DNA of 63,279 nucleotides, from contig NZ_AP023411.1 in NCBI RefSeq assembly GCF_000193495.2, positions 1 through 63,279 on the forward strand, in the 5' to 3' direction. Positions 9,978 through 17,404 of this stretch are shown piece after piece. How positions within the stretch are numbered: position 1 is the stretch's first letter; each line of letters starts with the position of its first letter. The position numbers and the translations under genes were made by a program. The stretch comes from Acetobacter aceti NBRC 14818. GTDB taxonomy: Bacteria > Pseudomonadota > Alphaproteobacteria > Acetobacterales > Acetobacteraceae. A model generated the notes under the pieces. The model worked only from the letters and a program-made list of their open reading frames with translations, was not told where the DNA came from and did no database searches.

Positions 9978-10297
9978 CAGGGTGCCGGGGTATCGGACGC
10001 CTCGTGACCGGAAGCGACAAGAAGAGACGCCATATCATTCATGCTTTCGGCCATTGTGTTGACGGCCTGGGTATTCTCGCCCACGGCGGCGGTCAGGTTG
10101 GTGAGGGCCTGCGCGACCGGAGAATCCCCCGGCTCGTCTCTGGCGGCTGCCAGCACTTCGGTCAGCATTTCGGTCTGCGCCTGAAGCGTGTCGAGCATCA
10201 TCCCGAGGACGGTCTGAATGGCCGAGAGCTGCTTACCGTGCTCTTCCAGCGTATCGGAAACATGGGCGAGATAGGCCCCGTCGGTGTCTTTCGCCAT
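9977..10297 (-). CDS. small relaxase-operon protein, possible oriT accessory factor
   Basis: A 106-residue helical protein (MAKDTDGAYLAHVSDTLEEH...) with heptad-like spacing typical of a coiled coil; no DNA-binding fold is evident. It is the first gene of the relaxase operon and overlaps the relaxase start by one base (TGATG), so the two are co-translated. Position matches the place where MOBF plasmids encode an accessory nicking protein (TrwA in R388), but I see no sequence likeness to TrwA's ribbon-helix-helix. The role is inferred from context only. Confidence 0.6.
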   Translation of the reverse strand: MAKDTDGAYLAHVSDTLEEHGKQLSAIQTVLGMMLDTLQAQTEMLTEVLAAARDEPGDSPVAQALTNLTAAVGENTQAVNTMAESMNDMASLLVASGHEASDTPAP

Positions 10298-10470
10298 GAG
10301 GGTTCGGGCTCCTTATTCCCGGCATTATCACGAAAACGTGAGCAATGAATCGGAAGGCGATGCGCCGGAATCAGTGCCTTCTTTTCGCACCTTTTCACCC
10401 CATGCGTCTAGCATGACTTGGTCTGTAGAAAAAACGCCACTCCCCCCTCACCCTCCTACCTCTCATGGAA
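10298..10470 (-). other. candidate oriT region between relaxase and stb-like operons
   Basis: This intergenic stretch lies between the divergent relaxase and stb-like operons, the position of oriT in R388. It holds two short inverted repeats, TCACG-n4-CGTGA (10328-10341) and CATGC-n5-GCATG (10401-10415), and a pyrimidine-rich run near 10440-10460. The bases TGCGTCTAGC within the second repeat weakly resemble the start of MOBF nic regions. No nic site can be assigned. Strand is given for the relaxase operon. Confidence 0.45.
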
Positions 10471-10550
10471 GGATACGATAGAGGCCACGTATCAGGACAC
10501 GAAAGAGGACACATCAGAGGATACGTTAGAGGGCACTCTAGAGGCTACGG
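10471..10550 (+). repeat. 12-bp direct repeats, cluster A (seven units)
   Basis: Seven head-to-tail units follow the pattern GG(A/C)(T/C)ACGNTAGA, starting at 10471, 10483, 10495, 10507, 10519, 10531 and 10543 (the last is partial). The strict 12-bp period places sites about one helical turn apart. They lie directly upstream of the stb-like operon, as StbA-binding direct repeats do in R388. Related clusters occur at 21179 and 30981. An ATG at 10465 would read through the repeats (residues like GHERGHIRGYVRGH), but that looks like a by-product of the repeat. Confidence 0.85.
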
Positions 10551-10575
10551 AATAAAAAAAGAAGGTGACGGACGA

Positions 10576-10597
10576 GAAGAAAAATGCAATTTTTCTC
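10576..10597. promoter_or_regulatory. AGAAAAAT-gca-ATTTTTCT inverted repeat
   Basis: Arms AGAAAAAT and ATTTTTCT flank GCA at 10578-10596, seven bases before the ATG at 10603. The same element recurs at 16511, 17039, 19946, 20654, 22681 and 28243, each next to a leading-region promoter or gene. A shared operator is the simplest reading, but no binding protein is identified. Confidence 0.5.
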
Positions 10598-10602
10598 AAG
10601 CC

Positions 10603-11199
10603 ATGAAAAACGCCAACAGACAGACGATCCGTGGAGTTCCGAGCAAACGTCCTCGCACTGAAGAGGAATTGCAGGAGGCTGCGGATCGGTTCAGCCAGGA
10701 CTGGACCCCACAGGATCAGGTGATGCCGTGGATACGCGCTCATGAGCCGGAGCTTAGTGCGATGGTGAGTGCGGGCTGGTCCTGGGATGATGTCGGCCGG
10801 GCGATGGCTCGTGCGCGCATCACGTATAAAACCGAGGTGCCCATGAAAGGGTCGATCTTGCGCGCGAAAGCGTACAAGGCGCGGAAGGACAGGTCAGAGG
10901 CGACGACAGTTCGAGCGGTTCCCGCGAGAACGCCAGTCGTCTCGGGAGGCGTGAAACCGGCTCCTGCTGCCTCGTCCATCAGACCGTCAGCGGACCCCTC
11001 GCCTGCGTGGCTGGAACAGGCCCCGGAAAGGGAGGAAGGCGAACCGGAGTTCAAGCCGATCTCACTGCGAACCCCTCTGCCCCCGACAGCCGAACCCAAG
11101 GCGGTAAAAACGCAAACGGCTCCTGAGCGGCCGAAACGCTCAAGAGCCGATGCTTTAGCAATGCTAACTAATCGTCCTGTAAAGACTGAGGAATCATAA
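10603..11199 (+). CDS. StbA-like candidate DNA-binding protein
   Basis: I chose ATG 10603 (198 residues) rather than the in-frame ATG at 10465, whose first 46 codons only translate the 12-bp repeats. The N-terminal 90 residues are compact and helical, with a helix-turn-helix-like stretch (GWSWDDVGRAMARARITYKT, about 59-78) and basic residues after it. The C-terminal half is Pro/Ala/Glu-rich and probably disordered. It is the first gene of a three-gene operon with a ParA-like ATPase and a membrane protein, and direct repeats sit upstream. This matches R388 stbABC in architecture. The sequence itself does not prove the family. Confidence 0.6.
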   Translation: MKNANRQTIRGVPSKRPRTEEELQEAADRFSQDWTPQDQVMPWIRAHEPELSAMVSAGWSWDDVGRAMARARITYKTEVPMKGSILRAKAYKARKDRSEATTVRAVPARTPVVSGGVKPAPAASSIRPSADPSPAWLEQAPEREEGEPEFKPISLRTPLPPTAEPKAVKTQTAPERPKRSRADALAMLTNRPVKTEES

Positions 11200-12098
11200 T
11201 GAGCGACACGAAATCAGGCAACAAAAACCCTGCGCCTGCTGCCAAGAAGCCGGTCCAGCCTGCGAAGTTCGATCTGAACCAGACACTCGCGCAGGAACCG
11301 GTCTTTGACGTTAAACCCTTCACGCCGCGTAAGGTCGAAGAAGCCGAGCCGGTGATTGCCGAGGGCATGGACCTGAGCGGCAAGACGAAGATCGTCTTCG
11401 TCAACGGGCGCGGCAAGACCGGCAAGACCACATTCCTGCGCTGGGCGGCCGAGCGTGCTCTGCTGGGCAACCGGCCGATCCTCATGGCGGATCTGGACCC
11501 AACCAATGCGTCGTTCTCGTCGTATTTTCAGGACGTGGCGCGACCGAACACAGACGATCCGGCAGGCGTTGCGCAGTGGATGCAGCGGTTCATCGAATAC
11601 GCGGTCGAAAACCAGACAACGGCGGTTCTCGATCTTGGCGGCGGCGACACCACGCTGCGCGAGACGGCGGCCGAAATGCCGGGTTTCGCATCAGCGATTG
11701 CCGAGGCCGGCGCGGTTCCCGTCCTGATCTCGCTGGTCGGGTCGCAGGTCGATGATCTGGCCCCGATTGCAACACTGCGCGATCGCGGGTTTTCGCCGGA
11801 CGCGCGGGCGATCGTGTTCAACGAGGCATCCAAGGAAATCGGTCACACGCGCGATCAGTCATTCGGCCGCCTGCTGACAAGCGCCGTGGTCGTGGATGAA
11901 GTCACGGACGGGGCGGTCCCGCTGTGGATGCCCCGGCTCAATGCGGCGGCAGCCGTCGAAAGCCGCCGGAGCCTGTTCAGCGCCGCGCGCGACGGCCTGA
12001 CCACGCCTCCCCTCGGGATGTTCGACCGCTCAAAGGTCCGGACATGGCTCGAAGCGATGGACCGCCGGTTTGCTGGGATCATGTCATGGCTTCCGTAA
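11199..12098 (+). CDS. ParA/MinD-superfamily ATPase, StbB-like
   Basis: A 299-residue P-loop ATPase. The Walker A box is NGRGKTGKTTF (about residues 69-79), a deviant form with a lysine ahead of the GKT. LMADLDPTNASFSS follows (Walker A' region) and then TAVLDLGGGDTTLRE (Walker B). The first 50 residues are basic, Pro-rich and probably disordered. It starts within the stop of the StbA-like gene (TAATGA). In R388 the equivalent ATPase (StbB) is needed for conjugation and opposes StbA in plasmid positioning. A classical ParA partition role is less likely because no ParB partner is adjacent. Confidence 0.75.
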   Translation: MSDTKSGNKNPAPAAKKPVQPAKFDLNQTLAQEPVFDVKPFTPRKVEEAEPVIAEGMDLSGKTKIVFVNGRGKTGKTTFLRWAAERALLGNRPILMADLDPTNASFSSYFQDVARPNTDDPAGVAQWMQRFIEYAVENQTTAVLDLGGGDTTLRETAAEMPGFASAIAEAGAVPVLISLVGSQVDDLAPIATLRDRGFSPDARAIVFNEASKEIGHTRDQSFGRLLTSAVVVDEVTDGAVPLWMPRLNAAAAVESRRSLFSAARDGLTTPPLGMFDRSKVRTWLEAMDRRFAGIMSWLP

Positions 12099-12745
12099 GC
12101 CAGGACGAACCGGCAGACGATTTTGAAGGCGCGATCGCCAGCGCAAGACAGGATCTACAGTTGGCGATTGCCAAGGCGCACCTGACGGATGATCCGTTGG
12201 GTGTTGCCTTGCACGCGATGTCCGAGACGCTGGGTGCTCAGGCCGCGCTCTACAAGGCGACGTTCAACAAGTATCGCGACATCAGCGCGGACCTCGATCG
12301 CGCGCGAAGCGATGCGGTCGAAGCTGGACGGCTGGAACTTGAAGGCCAGAAAGCCGGTATCGTTCAGGAACTGGCTCCCCAACTCCTGAAGCTGACCGCT
12401 TCGCAGGTGAAGGTTCAGGAACGCACGGTCAAGCTCAAGACGCTGCTCATGGCGGGCGGCATTGCCGGAGTGCTCGCCATCACGGCGGCCTGTGTCGGAT
12501 ACGGCACGGGCTGGAAAAACGGCAGGACGAACGGTCTTTACGACAAGGGGGCGCTGTTCGCGGCGCTACAGGAGCATGGCCCGGGCGCTGAGACGGCCCT
12601 GATTGAACTGGTCCGGAACAACGACATTCCGGCTGTCCTATCGGCCTGCCGCGCTCATGCTTTCGATCAGGGCGGGCGACAGGCTTGCGCCGCGCCGCTC
12701 TGGCTTGAGCCGCCTCGGCCTCCTGCTGCACAGGACAACAAATAA
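12086..12745 (+). CDS. StbC-like single-pass membrane protein
   Basis: ATG 12086 overlaps the ATPase gene by 13 bases and gives 219 residues. An earlier in-frame ATG at 11924 lies deep inside the ATPase gene and is rejected. The first 110 residues are acidic and strongly helical (coiled-coil-like). A hydrophobic segment (about 119-140) follows, then a C-terminal domain with three Cys (ACRAH, ACAAP) likely outside the cytoplasm. It is the third gene of the stb-like operon and could anchor the ATPase at the membrane (inference). Confidence 0.6.
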   Translation: MASVSQDEPADDFEGAIASARQDLQLAIAKAHLTDDPLGVALHAMSETLGAQAALYKATFNKYRDISADLDRARSDAVEAGRLELEGQKAGIVQELAPQLLKLTASQVKVQERTVKLKTLLMAGGIAGVLAITAACVGYGTGWKNGRTNGLYDKGALFAALQEHGPGAETALIELVRNNDIPAVLSACRAHAFDQGGRQACAAPLWLEPPRPPAAQDNK

Positions 12746-12780
12746 AGTCAGGGACACGGCATCATAAGGGAGGGCAGACT

Positions 12781-13017
12781 ATGCGGAGAATGTCACTCAA
12801 TCCGGGCCTGCGGCTTGCGCTTCGCCCGTTTGCCTCCCTGCTGGCTTTTGCCGTCGGCCTTCCGGCCGCCATATTGGCGGTGCTCTGCTTCATTCATGGT
12901 GCGTCGCTGCTCTGGTCAGCCGGAATCCTCATTGCGTACAAGACATTCATCGCGGGCGGAGTATGTGCGGCGCTGGCTGCTTTAGCGCGCTGGCCGCGCG
13001 AGTACCTGACGCGCTGA
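12781..13017 (+). CDS. small two-pass membrane protein
   Basis: A 78-residue protein with two hydrophobic segments (about 14-38 and 43-68) and a good ribosome site (AAGGGAGG, 8 bases upstream). It follows the stb-like operon by 35 bases and is closed by a hairpin. I do not recognise a family. Confidence 0.55.
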   Translation: MRRMSLNPGLRLALRPFASLLAFAVGLPAAILAVLCFIHGASLLWSAGILIAYKTFIAGGVCAALAALARWPREYLTR

Positions 13018-13021
13018 CGGA

Positions 13022-13040
13022 CCGGGCGCGAAGTGCCCGG
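13022..13040 (+). terminator. hairpin after stb-like operon
   Basis: CCGGGC-n7-GCCCGG forms a perfect six-base stem directly after the last codon of the operon. There is no U-run; it ends ten bases before the IS3 element. Confidence 0.5.
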
Positions 13041-13090
13041 AAACGTCGAGTGAATTGCCCCGGGTTTTGTGGAGACGTTTTTTATCTGAT

Positions 13091-13981
13091 TTAAGCGGCT
13101 AATGCATGTGATTTCTGTTGCGCATAAAAACGTGCTTCGGCTTCTGCTGGCGGGATGTTTCCAATGGAGGACAGGAGCCGCCGATTATTGAACCAGTCGA
13201 CCCATTTCAGTGTTGCTAGCTCAACAGCGTCCCTGTTTTTCCATGGCCCCTGTCGATAGATGAGTTCGGTTTTATAAAGTCCGTTAATGGTCTCCGCCAA
13301 AGCGTTATCATAGGAATCCCCAACGCTTCCGACAGAAGCAACAAGGCCCGCTTCAGCCAGTCTTTGCGTGTAGCGAATGGACACATATTGACATCCGCGG
13401 TCGGAATGGTGGGTCACTTTTCCCTCAGGCCGCCTCTGGCACAGAGCCTGCTCAAGGGCATCCAGCACGAAGTCGGTATGGGCAGTGGACGAGACGCGCC
13501 AGCCCACAATAACCCGGGCAAAGACATCAATGATGAAGGCCACATACACAAAGCCCTGCCAGGTGGAAACGTAAGTAAAATCCGAAACCCAGAGTCTATT
13601 GGGGGCTGGTGCATGAAACTGTCGCTGTACCAGATCCTGTGGACAGGGCCGTGCCGGATCGGGCCGTGTGGTTCTGACCCCCTTGCCACGCATGACACCT
13701 TTCAGTCCCATCCGGTGCATCAGCCGCTCTACCGTGCAGCGGGCGACATCCAGACCTTCACGTCTGAGCTGATGCCAGACCTTGCGCACTCCGTAGACGC
13801 AGAAATTATCGTTCCAGATCCTGCGGATTTCATGACAGAGCTCTTTATCTTTCTGGCTGCGCACACAGGGATTTTTCTGTCTCGCCCGATAAGCGTAATA
13901 GGCAGATGGTGCAATCGACAGAACCCTGCAGATTGACCCGACACCATATGTCTGCCGATGCTCCTCAATGAAGCGTGTCAT
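13091..13981 (-). CDS. IS3-family transposase OrfB (integrase core)
   Basis: A 296-residue DDE integrase-core protein: HTH_21-like N-terminus (GVSICR-type helix, YGVRKVWHQL near 63), then LWVSDFTYV (first Asp), HHSDRGCQYVS (second Asp) and SYDNALAETINGLYK (Glu). It overlaps orfA by 4 bases; in IS3 elements the two are joined by a -1 frameshift to give the active OrfAB transposase. It looks intact. Confidence 0.93.
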   Translation of the reverse strand: MTRFIEEHRQTYGVGSICRVLSIAPSAYYAYRARQKNPCVRSQKDKELCHEIRRIWNDNFCVYGVRKVWHQLRREGLDVARCTVERLMHRMGLKGVMRGKGVRTTRPDPARPCPQDLVQRQFHAPAPNRLWVSDFTYVSTWQGFVYVAFIIDVFARVIVGWRVSSTAHTDFVLDALEQALCQRRPEGKVTHHSDRGCQYVSIRYTQRLAEAGLVASVGSVGDSYDNALAETINGLYKTELIYRQGPWKNRDAVELATLKWVDWFNNRRLLSSIGNIPPAEAEARFYAQQKSHALAA

Positions 13982-14301
13982 GGTCTGAAGATGCGGTCGA
14001 GCTCCGCCTGGGCAAAATATGCTGATGCCTTGCGCAGGATTTCATTGGCCTGCCGCAATTCGCGGTTCTCTCGCTCCAGTTGCCTGATCTTCTCTCGATC
14101 AGGCAGGTCACTCACCGCAGGCGCATTGGCCCGCTCATGCAGACGGGTCCATTTTGACAGCGTGTCAGGATGAATATCCAGCTTTGGCGCTATCATCATC
14201 ACTGCGGACCAACGTGATGGATGGTTCTTCTCTTCCTCCAGAACCATGCGGGCTGCACGCTCGCGAAATTCAGGCGGAAAACGCTTCGATTTGTTGCTCA
14301 T
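13978..14301 (-). CDS. IS3-family transposase OrfA (HTH)
   Basis: A 107-residue transposase_8 type protein: helix-turn-helix DNA-binding part (FPPEFRERAARMVLEEE) followed by a leucine-zipper-like tail (IRQLERENRELRQANEIL). It binds the IS ends and forms the fusion transposase with OrfB. Confidence 0.92.
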   Translation of the reverse strand: MSNKSKRFPPEFRERAARMVLEEEKNHPSRWSAVMMIAPKLDIHPDTLSKWTRLHERANAPAVSDLPDREKIRQLERENRELRQANEILRKASAYFAQAELDRIFRP

Positions 14302-14315
14302 GAATTCTTCTTACC

Positions 14316-15344
14316 TCACGGGTCGTTCTGTCTCCACAAAACCCGGGGCAATTCACCCTGCCCTTTCTGCACCTGGCCGGACCAGTAGCTTGCAGCGCGC
14401 TGGCTGGTGGCGGGCTTTTCCTGCGCTGTGCGGTCTGCCGCTGCTGCGGAGAACCCGGATTTGACAGTCACGGTCACGTCGTCGCCGGCGGCCGCCTTCT
14501 GGCGGCCGAGATCTTGCGTCGGTACAACGATGATGCCCTTTCCCGTGTTCACGCTGCTGCTGTGCGTATCTGTGGCGACCAGTACGCCCGTGATCTGTTC
14601 GCCGGGACGCGCGGTCCGCACGTCCTGGGCCAAAGGCTCCGCACCCTGTTGTCGCAGATGCTCAAACGCTGTCCGAAGGGCGGCCACCCTTCCCCGGTCC
14701 GTCGCGTCCTCGACCAGATGACGCATGGCCGGGTTGGCAGGGTCATCAGCACCCGCGATGGAGGCGGCCAGCATTCGCGGCTTGGTGATAACGGAGAAAT
14801 CGACATCATGCCCGTACTTCTGCCCAAGCGTGGCGATGAAGGCTTCCTGAACCCGCCCATTTCCCTCGCGGAAAGGATGGACAAAATTAAGCTCGGACAT
14901 GACGCGACCGGCCACGGCGGAAAACTGCTCGACGTTAGAGCCCTTCAGGACATCGGGATCACGGATCGGCCGGAATGCCTCGGCCAGCCCGCGATCGAGC
15001 CTCGAACCCGGCAGGAAAGTCGTGCTGCCCTTGGTCATGAATTCGATGGGCTCGACCGGTCGTCCATCCACAACGGGCCGCTCGTTGCGCGTATGTCCGG
15101 CCCATTCGTAAATCTCGCCGAAGAGATGCTGGTGAATGGCTTTGAGGTGCGCCGCATCGAAATTACCGGCCGGGCCTGAACCCAGCCGGATGTCGATCAT
15201 GCGGTCACTGGTGATCCTGTATTCGGCCCGATTGAGTGCCGCGCGCGACCGTAGGTCCAGCCGGTTGCGCAAGACATCCTGTTGATCCGGATCGTTGGAA
15301 TTGGTGGGATAGGTATAACCGCGCCCCGGATCGCCGGTACTCAT
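14316..15344 (-). pseudogene. Fic-domain AMP-transferase toxin, C-terminus cut by IS3
   Basis: The Fic motif HPFREGNGR is intact at residues 156-164, with the usual beta-hairpin flap ahead (RPVEPIEFMTKG). Fic enzymes of this class transfer AMP to target proteins and are held off by a small VbhA-type antitoxin, encoded 12 bases upstream here. Residues 1-329 are native; residues 330-342 are read from the IS3 end, so the original C-terminal region is lost. In plasmid-borne VbhT/Bep-type proteins the C-terminus holds a secretion or OB-fold domain. The catalytic core could still be active; whether the truncated protein works is unknown. Confidence 0.85.
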
Positions 15345-15356
15345 GGCGGCCGCGGA

Positions 15357-15566
15357 TTAGCGACCGGCCCGGATGGCGTCGCGCATCTCGCGGCGCAGGT
15401 CTTCGAGCGAAATCACGCCCCGGATATAGCGTTCGTTCGCCTCTTCAAGAACCGGATCATGGACGTATCCCTGCCGGTAGTTTGCCGCCCGGGCTTCCTC
15501 GACGGCGCGACGACGCTGCGCGGATTCTTCTGCGCTGATCGGTCTGGCGGAAAGGGTCTGTCCCAT
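15357..15566 (-). CDS. VbhA-family antitoxin of the Fic protein
   Basis: Start ATG 15566 (69 residues) is chosen over an upstream in-frame ATG at 15623 because CAGGAG lies just before it. The pattern AVEEARAANYRQGYV...NERYIRGVISLEDLRREM fits the three-helix VbhA fold. Known members carry an inhibitory motif (S/T)xxxE(G/N) whose Glu blocks ATP binding by Fic. At that place this protein reads ANYRQG, with Gln in place of Glu. It is co-transcribed with and 12 bases upstream of the toxin gene. Confidence 0.75.
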   Translation of the reverse strand: MGQTLSARPISAEESAQRRRAVEEARAANYRQGYVHDPVLEEANERYIRGVISLEDLRREMRDAIRAGR

Positions 15567-15674
15567 CACGCTCGCTCCTGACTGGTAAGCGGTCATAATA
15601 GCCGATTTTGCAAGCGGAACCAAGAATTTATGGGGATGGTGTCGCCGCGTGTCTGCATCTTGCGAAGCAAATAT

Positions 15675-15688
15675 GGGAGGGTAAACCC
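15675..15688 (+). other. stray copy of the shared leader motif in opposite orientation
   Basis: GGGAGGGTAAACCC occurs here on the + strand without a start codon after it. The same 14 bases precede the start codons of several minus-strand genes. It may be a relic of a lost + strand gene or of a rearrangement. Confidence 0.5.
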
Positions 15689-15742
15689 GTCACGCGACGA
15701 CACGATAGCATGTGCGCGAACGGGCCTGAAAAAGCAAGTGAA

Positions 15743-15762
15743 GAGCCGCCCGAAGACGGCTC
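15743..15762 (-). terminator. hairpin downstream of ssb
   Basis: GAGCCG-n8-CGGCTC lies 11 bases past the ssb stop. On the minus strand it is followed by a T-rich stretch after a short gap, so it may end the ssb transcript. Confidence 0.5.
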
Positions 15763-15773
15763 CCCTCCCCTGC

Positions 15774-16193
15774 TTATTTCCGGTCGAACGGATCTTCTCC
15801 CTCCCACTGGTCGGCCGGTGGAGCATCGGCCCCCTGCCCGCGCTGCTGTGCGGGACGGCCCTTGAATTCGAAATCCGTCGGATCGACGTACCAGATCGTG
15901 ACATCATTGGTTGCGCCCTGCGGCCGGAAAGTGGCCGAACGCAGATCGCCCCGGACCTCAACCTGCCGCCCCTGTGTCGCATTCTTTTCGACATACTCGG
16001 CGCGCTTCTCCTGCCGGAGATCGACGCGGACTTCGACCCATTCGGTCAGCTCGCGCCAGCCGGTTTCGGACTGCTGCGAACGCACATTCTTCGAGCACGC
16101 TACGCGGAAAACCACATATCCGCCGCCGTTGCCGAACGTCTTGCGCGTCGCATCCTTGCCAACACGACCAGAGAGATTGATGGATGGGAACAT
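15774..16193 (-). CDS. ssb: single-stranded DNA-binding protein
   Basis: A 139-residue SSB with the OB-fold pattern (INLSGRVGKDATRK, WVEVRVDLRQEKRAEYVEK, GRQVEVRGDLRS) and a disordered linker. The acidic tip reads EGEDPFDRK; bacterial SSB normally ends in ...DIPF, so three extra residues follow the PF here and may weaken partner binding. Plasmid ssb genes are a hallmark of leading regions (F, ColIb-P9), protecting the strand that enters the recipient. A clear ribosome site (GGAG) precedes the ATG. It is cotranscribed with the small gene at 16206-16415. Confidence 0.92.
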   Translation of the reverse strand: MFPSINLSGRVGKDATRKTFGNGGGYVVFRVACSKNVRSQQSETGWRELTEWVEVRVDLRQEKRAEYVEKNATQGRQVEVRGDLRSATFRPQGATNDVTIWYVDPTDFEFKGRPAQQRGQGADAPPADQWEGEDPFDRK

Positions 16194-16205
16194 GGTTAGG
16201 CTCCT

Positions 16206-16415
16206 TCAATGATTGATAAGTGTGAGGCAGAACATCAGCGCGACGAAGCTGCCAAAACAGCAACAGGCAAGAGCGCCACAAAGAAGACAGCGCGGGTTTT
16301 CCAGAACGCCTTCTGACGGAGCCTCTGGGACTTCCGACAGATACGCGGCGGCAAAGAAAACAAAGGTTAAAACACCGAATACTCCGGCGAAAACAGACAG
16401 ATAGACATCTGACAT
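16206..16415 (-). CDS. small leading-region membrane protein
   Basis: The start is fixed by GGGAGGGTAAACCCTATG, giving 69 residues with two hydrophobic segments (about 4-25 and 43-66) and a Cys-rich turn (CLLCGALACCC). It is the first gene after structured module 1 and lies just ahead of ssb. No family recognised. The Cys cluster at the second segment could bind metal or form disulfides. Confidence 0.6.
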   Translation of the reverse strand: MSDVYLSVFAGVFGVLTFVFFAAAYLSEVPEAPSEGVLENPRCLLCGALACCCFGSFVALMFCLTLINH

Positions 16416-16500
16416 AGGGTTTACCCTCCCTCCACCGAGCGGCTGGGGACTGGCCCCGGCTTTCCGCCCGGTGTTCTTATTATATATACGATATAATAAG
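16416..16500 (-). promoter_or_regulatory. leader and palindromic promoter of the ssb operon
   Basis: From right to left: palindrome CTTATTATAT-n5-ATATAATAAG (16476-16500), which offers TATAAT on both strands; a 5' leader with a hairpin (CACCGGGCGG pairing with CCGCTCGGTG); then the start context GGGAGGGTAAACCCTATG. A TTGCCT hexamer lies 20 bases upstream of the minus-strand TATAAT, a long spacer for sigma-70. Confidence 0.65.
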
Positions 16501-16953
16501 GGAGAGGCAAGAGAAAAATGCAGTTTTTCACACAGATAATGGCGGTTTCCCGCCAAAAATTACCCTTGCATCCGCCCCCTCAAAACCCCAGCCTTTCGTT
16601 CGACCTGCCAGCGGCAGGGCGAAAGGCAGCGCAGCGACGCCTTTCGTCCCGACACCTTCAGATCCGCCGGCAACGCAGCGCAGGTCTAGGGGTCATCTCA
16701 GGGGACCCGTCTGCACGGAGCGACCAAAGGGAGCGCAGGAAGATGGGGTGGATGATCCCCTAGACCGGAGCGAGGCTGCTGGCACCAGCGCAGCCCCCCT
16801 TGGGGGGCGAGCACCGGGGGGACATACCGGGCTTCCGATCGTTACCCGGATGGGTGGAGACAGACGGCGACCGCAGCGCAGCGCAGGGCGGCGGCTGGCT
16901 CGCGGCCTTACGAACTAGAGCGGAGATCAAGCCCCCGAAAAAACCCGCACGCA
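16476..16953. repeat. structured module, copy 1
   Basis: First of four long repeats, each to the right of a minus-strand gene. It holds the TATAAT palindrome, the GAGAAAAATgcaGTTTTTC element, then GC-rich sequence with many hairpins. These are GCCTTTCG...CGAAAGGC with inner CTGCC/GGCAG (16591-16627); GGTCTAGGGGTCATC pairing with GATGATCCCCTAGACC (16683-16766); CTGG-ca-CCAG; CCCCCC-tt-GGGGGG; and CCGGG...CCCGG. Compared with copies 2 and 3 it lacks about 45 bp between two TGGCTC repeats, a slippage-type deletion. An 81-codon + strand frame starts at 16518, but I doubt that it is coding. Confidence 0.85.
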
Positions 16954-17038
16954 TCATCAGAACAGGTCATCTAGGGAACAAGAAGAAGCGATCTGATTTG
17001 TAAAACCTGATTAAATGGCGGTCTGGTGCAGTTTTAAT

Positions 17039-17057
17039 TGAGAAAAATGTAATTTTC
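17039..17057. promoter_or_regulatory. GAGAAAAATgtAATTTTC element ahead of trbM
   Basis: An imperfect copy of the recurring A/T-arm inverted repeat lies about 40 bases upstream of the trbM start, linking this + strand gene to the leading-region set. Confidence 0.4.
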
Positions 17058-17095
17058 TGCGAAATTTCTGTTCCCACGAACAGGGAATCACAGCC

Positions 17096-17404
17096 ATGAA
17101 GAGACTGTTTATTGCGATCGGGGCAGCAATGATCGGCGGTGCTGTTTCGTATTCACCGGCCGCCCATGCGGAGCCCTGTGCGGCTTTGTTGTGCATGGCC
17201 GGAATGCCGGCGACAGGTGCAGGTTGCAGCGGCCCGGTCGGAGAATTTTTCAGTATTCAGGTATGGGGCTTTTGGGGATACGAGCCAGGTGCAACGGCAG
17301 CAAGGCGTGCCGCGTTTTTGAACTCGTGCTCCGGGGCGGCGGCCAACGAAGCAGTCGTGCAGAGGATCATCGGGACGTACGGGACACTGCTCGCTGCGCC
17401 ATGA
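17096..17404 (+). CDS. trbM: TrbM/KikA-family conjugal transfer protein
   Basis: A 102-residue secreted protein with a signal peptide (cut after PAAHA, about residue 25). The mature sequence EPCAALLCMAGM...GCSGPVGEFFSIQVW and the later AFLNSCSG have the paired cysteines of the TrbM/KikA/MpfK family, periplasmic proteins of conjugation systems of unclear function. It lies far from the virB operon. Its 3' end overlaps the convergent DUF7673 gene by 38 bases. Confidence 0.75.
   Translation: MKRLFIAIGAAMIGGAVSYSPAAHAEPCAALLCMAGMPATGAGCSGPVGEFFSIQVWGFWGYEPGATAARRAAFLNSCSGAAANEAVVQRIIGTYGTLLAAP

Larger units (their letters stand above)
13051..14355 (-). mobile_element. IS3-family insertion sequence (1305 bp)
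   Basis: The ends are inverted repeats: TGAATTGCCCCGGGTTTTGT at 13051 and its complement ending at 14355, extending to about 26 bp. It carries two overlapping frames (orfA, orfB). The flanks do not match (CGAG on the left, CCCTG on the right), so no target duplication is present. The fic gene is cut on one side and its missing part is not on the other side, which suggests a deletion next to the element after insertion. Confidence 0.9.

Noticed and set aside
9030..10007. 325-codon frame on the + strand
   Set aside because: It lies opposite the relaxase N-terminus, which has clear family motifs. The product is a low-complexity Gly/Arg-rich mirror of the relaxase codons.
10298..10470. Exact nic site
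   Set aside because: TGCGTCTAGC resembles the start of known MOBF nic regions only weakly. I kept the region as a candidate oriT without a nick position.
10465..10602. N-terminal extension of the StbA-like protein
   Set aside because: The 46 codons only translate the 12-bp repeats (GHxRGY pattern). The ATG at 10603 fits the domain start better, though it lacks a strong ribosome site.
13051..14355. Target duplication of the IS3 element
   Set aside because: I looked for 3-5 bp matches at both ends; CGAG and CCCTG do not match. I treat it as lost by deletion rather than forcing a match.
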